A DNA stretch of 64,000 bases. It comes from Selaginella moellendorffii (lineage: Eukaryota; Streptophyta; Lycopodiopsida; Selaginellales; Selaginellaceae). The DNA lies in NCBI RefSeq assembly GCF_000143415.4, contig NW_003314265.1:3778443-3842442 (forward strand). The letters are read 5' to 3'. The position numbers and the translations under genes were made by a program. This document shows, one piece after another, positions 54,636 to 64,000 of the stretch. The notes beneath the pieces are model-generated. The model was given only the letters and a program-made list of their open reading frames with translations. It ran no database searches and was not told the DNA's origin. The stretch's first letter is position 1. Each line of letters opens with the position of its first letter.

Positions 54636-57600
54636 CTACCGAGTACGCAGGAATCCCCTGAGATCATTCAAGAACACAAATAAGTTGCTCCTAAACTTGC
54701 GACGAATGGAACGGTCTATCGTGGACGTGATCTCGATCCCTTTTGACAGCGAATGGAACGCGGTAGAGACCCGTTCTTGCGACACCACGTCTTGGTGTCT
54801 TTGGACGAGCTCTTGCTTAAGTTTCTGGCAAGACAGCGTTTATGAGCCATAAAACGAACGATTCACAACGGGATTACCTCAAACAGCGCGGTGTTGCAAA
54901 GAATTAGCGGAAGTAAAGCATCAGCGGCGGGCTCGACAAGATCATTACTGTAAACACCATCCAGTTAGATAAAAAACAAGGATACCAGCAAGCTTGCTCA
55001 CCTGTAATCCTCGAACAGCAAGAAATGCATGAGCAGCTTTAGAAAATGAGACAGCACATCGTCGCCGCCGCTCGTACGCGATTGAGTTCCGAGGCCATCG
55101 TCGCCTTTGCACAGTGCTTGATACTGGAAGACACCTAGTGCACCGAGAGCACTCAATGTCATATTTACGACCTCCACATCCTGCGTAAGCGAGACATTTA
55201 GATGCAGAGCTCGTTGAGAAAACAAACACGAACCTGTTGCCGCAATCCAAACTCGAGTGTTCCTAAGATCTGGCTAAATCCTTCTGGTGATATCTTCGCC
55301 ACCTTCTCAGGATAGACTTCCAGCATGTGCATCAGTAATGTAAAATACTAGCAAACGGGAAAAGGTTAGAGCTAGACGTCTGTCTACAGTATAACAGGAT
55401 ATTAAACCTGCCGGCAGAGCTTGGGGTACTTCAACAAATCAGCTGAAATGAGAGGGGTGATGATATTTAACCCAAGATACACAACCTGTGCGAAAACGTT
55501 ACGCTACTACCACGATGAAAGAAACCAAGCTACCTGTGCTACATCGGGATTTTCGTCTGCATGCAGTGCAAAATCGAACTACACAAACGAAACAAGTTTT
55601 TAAAGAAAGATAAGCACCGCAAGGCATACCAAATCTTTGGAGCTCAGATTTGTAAGCAGCTGAAGCAATGCTCGGAGGTCTTTATATTTCTCGGTTTGCG
55701 CTTCATTTTGTAAGCTTCGAGATGTTGAAACAGAAACCTAAAGACACCGTGTGAAGCGACGTTTTAAACAGTAACAAAAACACGTACCTTGCCAATATTA
55801 TGTGCAGAATAAACTGAGAGAAGCTGAACGCAAAAGTTGAAAACCGTAGTGGTGTCCTTGGGTTCTAGGAAAACAACTTCCGCGTCGACCCAGACCACAA
55901 CATACTTTAGTAGCAAGTAAACAACAGATGGCTGCAAGAACAATGAATGAAAAACAGCAGCTCGTGAGCAATGCTACCTGATTTTTGTAGATTTCCATAA
56001 ACACCAGCAAAGGCTTCATGATAGACACACCAACTTCAAATATGGCTTTTTGAGTTCGCGGTATTGTTTCTCTTGCTGCACCACGCAGCCTTTCAAGCAC
56101 ACAGCTCACCTGCACTGCATGTGAATAAGAGAACTTCTGACACAAACAATCTAACCTGGTGAATAACATTCGGTTGTTGAGAAAATGTCGCCAGGTCTTT
56201 CCTTCCAGAGAATTCAGCTAGGCTAGCAGCCATAGGCATAAGAAGATCCTTGACATACCTATAGCTTGGCATGTTAAGAACTAAGTTTTAAAACACCATC
56301 GACTTAACTGGTTTGCGGCATCAGCATTCGCCAGGCCTTGCGCAGATCGACATAAGCATCCGGATAGAGCTCGCTAGAACATGACGTAAATTTGCATGAA
56401 AAAACATTTCAGCTGGCTATTCATACCTGAACTGAATCTGAAAGCGACAAAAGCATTTGGTCCTGACGGGCAAAAACAGTCGCTAGCTCCTGCCAAGAGC
56501 CCTGGACAAAAAAGTTAGTTAATAGAAGGAGGCAGCGAGCGAGTTACCATCGACAGTAGTTGCACGCATACATTTCGCCTCCGCACTAGCGCTGGAAGAA
56601 GACGAGAGGACACGTATTCCTGCACGACATGAACGTAAATAGTACCAAAAAAAAAAAAAGTTCGCACCTGTAATACTTGCTCTCCTCGCCACGCAGTCAG
56701 ACTTGTTAATGCTACCCGAACGAGAATCTCTAGTACTGCCGGTCCTCCGCCATCTTTGCCAAAAGCAGCATTCAGGGCATTTCTTCCGTCAAACAAGACA
56801 CCTACAGAAACTTCCTGTCCTTCATGACCCGATGGTGTAGAGCTAGGTCCTCGGCCAGCGTGATCCGGCATGAGATATGTTTCCACCCATCTTCCAAAAA
56901 ACCATACAATAGCCTAACAACAGAATCAAATGACATCTGTGTGTCTTATGACAAAGCTTACCTCCATCATTCGCGGACTTAAAGTAGTTCGAAAAGTAGC
57001 ATCTAAAGATTGTTGGGCTACATCGATGAGAGCACTGAACAAGAAGCAGAATTTATTTGTGAGACATTAAGTAAGGCAGCTTACAAAGAAAGAGATACGG
57101 CAGGATGGGTCGCTGGTTCCGCAGAAACGGCCAAAATGGATTCAGGCACCTATACAGGACACTTGGTTAATGTTTACAAAGAACAAAGCACAGGTCCAAA
57201 CCGTTGGAGTTTCTCCTTCTCCGGGGTCCGCCAAAACATGTCCCGAGAGGATCGTAAGCCAGTGCAGTTGTTCCAAGCACCGTGTTGTGGTCTCCGATCC
57301 TAAGGACTAGCACAACAAAAGAGGTGAGGAAAAAGGAAGCAACAAAATTGCATGCACCTGTCGAATTTCCGAAAAACACTTCGAGACTAGCATGGTCAAC
57401 AATGAAAGAGATACAGATGGAACAGTACGAGCAATAAGTGCAACGGCACTCAGGCGATCCTCCCGGGCTGATAAAAATTACAAGCGGTCATCAGAACTGG
57501 AAAAATAGAAATCAGAAAGAGAAAAACAGAACCTTCATCGGAAAAAGCAGCCATATCATCAGCATCATCTTCGTCTAAAGCAGATGATTCTGATACTGTA

Positions 57601-59725
57601 ATTCTAAGCAGTTGTGAGTTTTATGTAACATCATAAAGATTGCAAGAACTCACGTTTCATTTCGAATTCCACAAATGTTTGAAACACTGCAGAGGCGGCT
57701 TCTATTCCACTTGGCGGAAGTGGTACTTTCTGGCTAAGATCTGCAGGCTGTACAGAAAAACTGTTGAACCCGACGTAAAACTTAATTAAGCATACTTGCA
57801 AAATCACAGTCCAAGTCTCCAGGAGCACTTCTAAAGCCTCGTAAGTCCAGCTTGGTTCTTCAGATTCCCGGACACAACTGGCCTTAATAATTCCACATGT
57901 CAAAGAAGAAAGCAAGCTCAGTGTACCGGTTTGCCTGATGAAATTTAGTATCAATCACAAGAAATGCCCAGAGGAAATTTCACCTGAATGATAATAACAG
58001 CTGATCGAAAGAGGACGGCGAGCATAGTGTCGCAATCGCTAGTAGTGCACGACATCCATCCAACATCTCGCTAACAAGCTAGCTGTGTTAGCAAAATGGA
58101 AAACAATTACGAACGAGCACAAAGAATCGAACCTTTCGCTTGTTCCCGCTAGGACAGCACTAATTACATATTCTGGGGGATCAATCCACGAAATAATGCA
58201 GTTCAGTAATCTTTGCAAGTGCTGTTCCTGCGTACCAGCCCCATCTGCTTAGTGATATACTTTAGTGAGATATGCAAAACAAAAACACCGACGTTCTTAC
58301 CAGTAGGAAAAATGCTTCCATTTAAAGAGCACATAAGAACGATAAGTTGCCTGACAACCACGGAAAGAGGCAAGTCTAGCCAAGCATTGCCCTTTTGATG
58401 AATGTGTTCGTAGAAATTCAATATCCATGTCACTTTCGCGGGTGATACTAGAAGATCGTGCCAGAGCTGAACATCATAACCATTACAAACGTCATGCGAT
58501 GCTTATTTGTACCTGTAATTGCTCAGAAGATTTTCTGCTTGCGGGCGACGAGGACAGAGTGCTTGCACGACTTTTACCAAGAACAGCGAGTTTACCACGA
58601 AATTCCCAGTTCAAAATCTGGGTCATTAGCCGGATTGCTACAGTACAGATCGCTGACTCTTGATTCTCTCCTTGTCCTTCAAGCGCTTTGCTTGCCACCA
58701 TAACTGAAGCATCAAATGCCCATGCATAGAATTTCTAAAAGCCAAATTAGAAAAACCATCAACATATGAAACTGCAACTGGAAAAAAGAATCATACTTGT
58801 AAATAGCCCGCCTCCAAAGAAGCACGACATTTATCATGAAACTCCGCAGGGAGGCCCATCGGACTTGCGGTGGAGAGCGAGAATTCGGACACCTGAAAAA
58901 AGAAAGAAATTGGAAACAGTCACGACACTTGCAATATGTCCATTACCAGCTTACCAATGCTTCAAGTAATGAGATGCCAAACCGCTGGGCAGCAAGACCG
59001 TGTCTTCCGGCGACAGCCTGCTCAACCTGTATAAAAATCTTTTCAGCTCAGTCGCGATGTCGTCAAGGAACTTGCACAAACGCTTTTACCTCTTCAAGAA
59101 AAGAAGCCTTCTCAGCCTGAGTGTACTCCAGCCTGTGGAAAAAAAAAGATCCAAACGTGGATTTCAGCCTGAAGATCTGCTTACCAACCACGTTTAAGCA
59201 GTGCTGCCACCACAGACAAAATTTTTGATAGAATGTACCCTTCGGATGTTTCCACTCGAGCCATAACGTATTGTAAGCAATAGCTAAAATAACACCACTC
59301 CAAAACCATAGTGAAGCAAGTAGAAAAAATGGTCGATACACAAACAAACACACACATACCTTCGCAGTCTTGATTTTTCTTCTGGAGATATCAAAGTCCA
59401 TTCCCGTATTGCGGCCTCCTGGATCGTGGCAGCCGCTAGAAATTTGGCTGTGGCGACCTGGGAATTTTCTGGATCGCGATGGAGTGTTAGAAGATTCACA
59501 GGCACGAAGACTGTAGCTATTTACCGAGAATATATTGGCAGGCGTAGAATGGATGCGGAGATTTTCTGAAAGCCAGCAGTGTCGCTTCCGCCGATGATCG
59601 GATCCCTGGATCAGATACCTGCATTCACCGCTCAGCAGTGATCGATCGAGATAAAATCTCACATGGAGAGCCGCGCAAGATTGCTCCACCGCTTGCATCG
59701 AGCACTGGAGATCCTGCTGCTCCAT
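54636..59725 (-). CDS. XPO4: Exportin-4-like karyopherin
   Basis: A long gene of more than 20 short exons, from ATG 59,725 (exon 1 59,663-59,725) to TAG 54,636-54,638. Segments recognised are 'QAVEQSCAALH', the importin-beta N-terminal region 'RKSPHPFYACQYILE' then 'SQVATAKFLAAATIQEA', 'REWTLISPEEKSRLR', 'VVAALLKRGW', 'EYTQAEKASFLEEV', the region 'SPMGLPAEFHDKC' and 'LMTQILNWEF', and a basic C-terminal helix 'RSIRRKFRSNLFVFLNDLRG'. These follow the order of exportin-4. In animals XPO4 exports eIF5A and some transcription factors from the nucleus; in plants the cargo is less clear. I checked frames for the first and last exons and several middle ones, not all. A telo-box sits at 59,741-59,749 upstream of the start. 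Confidence 0.88.
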
Positions 59726-59868
59726 AGCCACAAAAGCCTTAAACCCTAAACATGGAAGCGCTAGGACGATATCGAACGCCAGACCGCTCTCTCCTCAACG
59801 GCTACTTTACTCTTTCCCTCTTTCAAATAGAACTATTTCTAGGGTTCTAGGAAAGGGGAGTGTTGGCC
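59726..59868. promoter_or_regulatory. Divergent promoter of exportin-4 and EB1
   Basis: Only 143 bp separate the two start codons. It includes a telo-box 'aaaccctaa' (59,741-59,749) next to the exportin start and an 'agggttctagg' sequence next to the EB1 start. No TATA box is obvious, as usual for housekeeping genes. Confidence 0.75.
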
Positions 59869-61326
59869 ATGGCGGCTGCGAACATCGGGATGATGGATGG
59901 CGCCTACTTCGTCGGGAGGAATGAGATTCTTGGCTGGATCAACACCACGCTTCAGCTCAGTCTTACCAAGATTGAAGAGGTGAGAATGTGGAGAGAATCC
60001 CATCTTATCTTGCAAAATATTTGCTTTGTGGATGCTTCGCAGGCATCTAGCGGGGCGATCTATGTCCAATTGATGGATGCTACACATCCGGGTGTTGTGC
60101 CGATGCACAAGGTCTGGAAGATAGACTCTTCGTTTGATTCTCCTAAAAATTCTGTGTTATTTCACTGACAGGTGAACTACGACGCTAAGAACGAATATGA
60201 AATGATACAGAACTACAAGGTTCTCCAGGATGTTTTCAACAAACTCAAAATCAGCAAGGTAAAAGCAGTCGGAATAGATCGTGAGAATCTAAAGTTTGTG
60301 AACGATTTGGCAGCATATTGATGTGATGAAGCTCACCAAAGGCCGACCCTTGGACAACCTTGAGTTCGTTCAGTGGCTCAAGCGTTACTGCGACTCGGTT
60401 AATGGTGGAGCTCCAGCCCCAAGGTATACTTCTCGTTTCCACTTTTATTTTTCTTGGTTTCTTATTTGATTGTTGCAGCTACAATCCAGTTGAAAGGCGC
60501 GAAGCTTGCAGGGGAGGAAAGGAGGCTAGTAAACGAGCATCACACGTCAACTCTGTTGCAGTTTCAAAAGCTTCCAACAATGCCAAGCTCAGTAACTCAA
60601 CTGTTTCTGCTCCTCGCTCATCTGAAACTCCAAATCCTCGTAAGCTCCTGGTTACACGGCTATCAATCACTGATACATTTTTTACAGTTAAAACCAAGCA
60701 ACTAATGTCTGCAGCAGTCGTCGTCCCTCCTACTGGATCGGCTCCACAAACGCCAGCCAGACTTTATGCTCTTCAAGAACAGGTACTTGGCAACTTGTTC
60801 CAACGTCTTCATACCTACTTGATTTCGCAGATCACGGAGCTCAAGCTGTCAGTGGACAGTCTCGAGAAAGAGAGGGACTTCTATTTCTCAAAGCTGCGCG
60901 ATATCGAGATTCTGTGTCAGACTCCAGCCATAGAAAATGCCCCGGTACGCTCTGTTATTATGTATTGGCATCACCTTTTTACCCGGATGTTATTTCCAGG
61001 CGGTGCTCGCTATTCAAAAGATCTTATACGCTGCGGAAGACAGTGCAACCATCCTTGCTGAAGCACAAGCGCTGGCCATTGAAGCAGAGAGCGTACCACG
61101 AACGGCATTGGACGCCAACGAGGCAGCACTAGAGACTACTCCTGAAGCGGTTTCCAGCATCCGGCGGGAGAGCCTCAAGCGCAAGTCAATCGGAGGCCTG
61201 GAAGTAGAGAATCCATCTCCTCGGCAACGCAGGAATTCATGTGGAGGCTCAGCAGCAGCAGCAGCAGCGGTGGGAATAGCATCTGAGGAAATCGTCCTGG
61301 GATCCTCACCCTTGAGCGTTCAGTAG
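59869..61326 (+). CDS. EB1: EB1 microtubule plus-end-binding protein
   Basis: Exons include 59,869-59,979, 60,043-60,111, 60,172-60,258, 60,314-60,423, 60,479 onward (with an internal 51-nt intron near 60,639-60,689), and the last exon ending at 61,326. The N-terminal calponin-homology domain has '[21 protein letters not shown]', '[13 protein letters not shown]' and '[20 protein letters not shown]'. A Ser/Ala-rich linker, the coiled coil '[21 protein letters not shown]' and the EB1 motif '[10 protein letters not shown]' follow. The tail is basic and Ser/Arg-rich ('[11 protein letters not shown]') with an Ala run, as in nuclear-type plant EB1c proteins. It tracks growing microtubule ends and probably acts in spindle and phragmoplast function. 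Confidence 0.93.
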
Positions 61327-63404
61327 TGAAGGTATTTCCTTTTCTTTTCATTTTCTTTTTCTTCAATGACGTTCTCCTTGCTGCCGATGGATAGCTTACC
61401 GGAATGCTCGGTATCCAGACGATTGGATATCACTGGCGTCATCCTAGAGCTTGTTCGGTAATCTTCTTTTGTTTCTTTGCGCCGTCCTGGAGCCAAATAA
61501 AGAAGTTGCCAAGTAGAAGATTGGCTTGCGGTCGCTCTTCGTCATTGCAGTGATTCGGCCTCGAGAAAACCAACGAATCAACCCAAGTATCACTAAAATG
61601 ATTGTCTAGACCCCAGATGGAACGAACAAATGCTCTCGCATTCTCAGTTCACGCTCGTAACTTTGTAACTTTGTTGGCCTTGTCAAAGTTTTTTGACGGT
61701 GGGGACTTGTTGCCGGGGGCCTTTCGCGCGTACGAGCGTACCCGTGATGCTCTGAAATGATGTGAGCGATTGGATATCCGAGCCGCACTGATCTTGGGCG
61801 CAAGCGGAAGCGTCAAACTCGCCGCCCAAGTGTGTTAATCGGCAAAGCAAAGAGAGGGCCGACAGGCAGCGCGTAAAATATACGGGGGGCCACGCGCGGC
61901 GTGCTGGCGGGCGGGCGAGAATCCACAGCGCTGTTAACGCCACCACCGTTGCTTTCGCGACTTCTTCCCCCGCTCCTTTGCGGTACCAAGTTGCCCCTCC
62001 GTACGGGGCTAGGGTTTAAGCCGTACGGAGGGGGGGTCTTGGCGGTTAGTGCGAGCTACGCCGGTCCCAGGCAAGTGGACAAGAAACTTCCATTCATGAA
62101 CGAAAATCGTCCCCAAATCTCTGCTGCTACTCTACTGGCGCTGCTCTGCCGCCCCCCATGACAAAATTTTCTCGCTCGCTGCAGATGTGGTCCACTTCTC
62201 TTATCTCTTATCCAACATGATGCGCGCAGTGCACTGCAGTGTAGCAGCCCGATCTCTCTCTCCCATCCCACGCATTTGATTCCAAAAGAAAAGTGATAAA
62301 GGAAAAAATAAAAGAGAGAGAGAGAGGGGGAGACCAGAGTCAAACCCGGGGTGAGTGTGTGTGTGTGTGCGTCCTGGAGCAACATGAGCCAAGGCTGCAA
62401 AAGCCTCGGCCAAAAGGACTACAATAATAACAAAGAGAACTTTGCCTAGAATAATTTTTTGTTTTTCTTTCCCCTGGTCACCTCTACCTGTACGGGCATT
62501 GAGAAATTTCTACTGGGTTCAAAGTATTTTGAATTAAAAGTATTGTTGTTAATGTGCTAGGCTAGAGTTTATATTGTTTTCATTTCAAAGACATGAACCA
62601 AATCAGAGCAAGATCTTTGCGAGCAATTGTTTAAGCGGGGGGCATATTTGGAGAATTGATACCGGTTCCCGTTGGGGTCAACATTCCCCATGTCCCATAC
62701 TCCCCTCCAATACAACAGAATTTGTCTTGTATCAAGTTGGCAATGTCACCCCAACTTGCTTGTTTATTTTTTATGAGCAGGAGCTATCACACCCACGCCA
62801 GTGACCACCACCACCGCCACCACCACCACCACCCCCCAGGAAAAATTAGGGCGCGCCACAAAATGTTGCAATCAATGTGCGGATTCTCGGTAGTGGTGCA
62901 CACCAAATGCAATTGAAAAAAGCTTGGGAACATATAAGGCCAAAGAACCTAGTTACCATTACCACCAGCACCACCACAAGATTTGATCAACAGTGCCCAA
63001 AAATCTTGTGATTGATGGCCCGAATCTTGCAAGCCTTTAGGTAGGTCATCATATGCCCACAAACGTTGGATAAGCACTCCCATCCCATACATTCTAGCCC
63101 GCCAAAATCGTCCGCCAAACCACCCCACGCGCGACCGGCGCTGCCGGTGCGCCGGTTGTGGTCGCGAGATCGGATCGAACCCCCCCCGTGCACTGGCACC
63201 AAATCTCCCGAGTGTACGGAATGCGCATGGGTTTTGGGACCATGTGCCGTACGGGCGTGGGCCGCGAGAGAGGGAAGGGGAAAAAACACAATAGGTGAGT
63301 TAAAAACACGCAAGGGGAAGGGAGAGAACGCGAGAGAGACGCGAGAGAGAGGTGAGAGAGAGGTAGAGCTCAAGGGTTTCTATTGTTCTTGGGGAGGAGA
63401 CGCC
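61327..63404. other. Intergenic region with simple repeats
   Basis: Two kilobases without a recognisable gene. It holds a GC-rich hairpin (61,994-62,033), a (GA) run near 62,310-62,327, a (GT) run near 62,352-62,368, and a (CAC/CCA) tract near 62,801-62,833. A GA-rich leader (63,308-63,366) lies directly before the APRT start and is probably its 5' UTR. Confidence 0.6.
61994..62033. repeat. 13-bp inverted repeat (hairpin)
   Basis: 'cccctccgtacgg' (61,994-62,006), a 14-base loop 'ggctagggtttaag', then 'ccgtacggagggg' (62,021-62,033). It is a perfect stem in a GC-rich stretch with no adjoining gene end and is not followed by a T run. Confidence 0.9.
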
Positions 63405-64000
63405 ATGTCGCGAGAGGACGAGGGCGATAAGCGCGTCGCGGACATCGATGCTGCCATTCGCGTGGTGCCCGATTTCCCAAAGCCAGGTATAATATCGCTC
63501 GCTCTCTATCAGCTCGAATCTCTTGGCGGCGCCATCGCGCAATCGCATTCCTTTTGCCTTTTTCTCCTTTTCTTGCTTGGATCTGTCGATGCGTTGTGTG
63601 TAATGCGGCACTCGAGGCCCCACGGTCGTGCATTGCTCTTCCTGCCTGTTAATTCTCTCCCTCCATCTCGTGCCGGCGATCGTGCTGCCTAAAAGGGAAT
63701 GGAATGGAAATTCCACGATCTCTGTCGCTCGCTCGCTCGCCCGAGAAAGTGTGTGCTCGTCCGTGTTGCCCAAATTATTTTTCCTCACTCCGCGAGGTGG
63801 GATTATTTTAAGCGCGGCATCGCAGTCACGTCATTACGGGATTGTTTTGTGATTGTTTTTGTGATTGACTTTTTGCGAGTGGTGTTGCGGAAATCTGCGT
63901 GCGCCGCGTCTCTGCTTTTTCTCCGCTGCGCCTGCGAATTCTTTGCGCATGCAAGGCGAAGCTCCGGCTGGAATGATTTGATTGCTCGTGGGAAAAATGC
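63405..64000 (+). CDS. APRT: Adenine phosphoribosyltransferase, first exon (partial)
   Basis: Exon 1 (63,405-63,486) encodes 'MSREDEGDKRVADIDAAIR' followed by 'VVPDFPKPG', the start of the plant-type APRT fold, where 'R-x-x-PDFPKPGI' is conserved. It ends in phase 1 at a GT donor ('CCAG/GTATAA'). The rest of the window is a long first intron, and the remaining exons lie outside. The enzyme salvages adenine to AMP and in plants also acts on cytokinin bases. The 5' UTR is rich in GA repeats. Confidence 0.85.

Noticed and set aside
62801-62833. Repeated CAC/CCA units considered as a possible CRISPR-like or coding repeat
   Set aside because: Uniform trinucleotide microsatellite without spacers, in a plant nuclear context.
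63066-63692. 208-codon frame running through the APRT start region
   Set aside because: Only the 28 codons after 63,405 match APRT. The rest is GA-rich leader and intron read through in frame.

Overview
The window looks like a piece of a nuclear land-plant genome, most likely a lycophyte close to Selaginella moellendorffii. That assignment is inferred from style, because no species marker was searched. The supporting features are very short GT-AG introns (often 45-60 nt), tightly packed genes on both strands, plant gene families (PPR, phi-class GST, amino acid permease, nodulin-like MFS, patatin-like lipase), a plant-type U2 snRNA promoter, telo-box motifs upstream of housekeeping genes, and plant LTR retrotransposons primed by initiator tRNA-Met.

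Region 1 (about 1-26,700) is a tandem array. The repeated module is a head-to-head pair: a 2-oxoglutarate/Fe(II) dioxygenase (2OGD, minus strand) and a single-exon nodulin-like MFS transporter (plus strand), about 0.5 kb apart start to start. A spacer follows that begins with a decayed piece of the 5' end of SRP54. Three 2OGD copies and three MFS copies plus one MFS tail are present. Copy 1 of both genes is a pseudogene; copies 2 and 3 read as intact. The spacers have taken up transposons: an old gypsy fragment (2.3-3.9 kb), a captured inverted gypsy fragment (8.1-8.5 kb), a young internally deleted chromodomain gypsy element with 112-bp LTRs (8.6-12.0 kb), and a Copia element with LTRs under 90 bp (16.5-20.9 kb). 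The real SRP54 gene closes the array.

Region 2 (27,000-38,000) holds SRP54, a 2.3-kb AT-rich gap, a galactose mutarotase whose 3' coding end overlaps a convergent GT34-like glycosyltransferase, two tandem patatin-like phospholipases and a U2 snRNA gene.

Region 3 (38,000-64,000) is gene-dense: an unrecognised multi-pass membrane protein, a PPR protein, a phi-class GST, a secretory cyclophilin-like protein, BUD31, a broken unrecognised locus, a short-chain dehydrogenase, an amino acid permease, SRP68, a FUT8/GT23-like glycosyltransferase, exportin-4 and EB1 sharing a 143-bp divergent promoter, and the first exon of adenine phosphoribosyltransferase.

Most genes are unrelated housekeeping or metabolic genes. 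The one arrangement suggesting a functional unit is the repeated 2OGD-MFS pair, which could make (or modify) and transport a specialised metabolite. SRP54 and SRP68 belong to the same particle, and U2 and BUD31 to the same machinery, but nothing suggests they are co-regulated.
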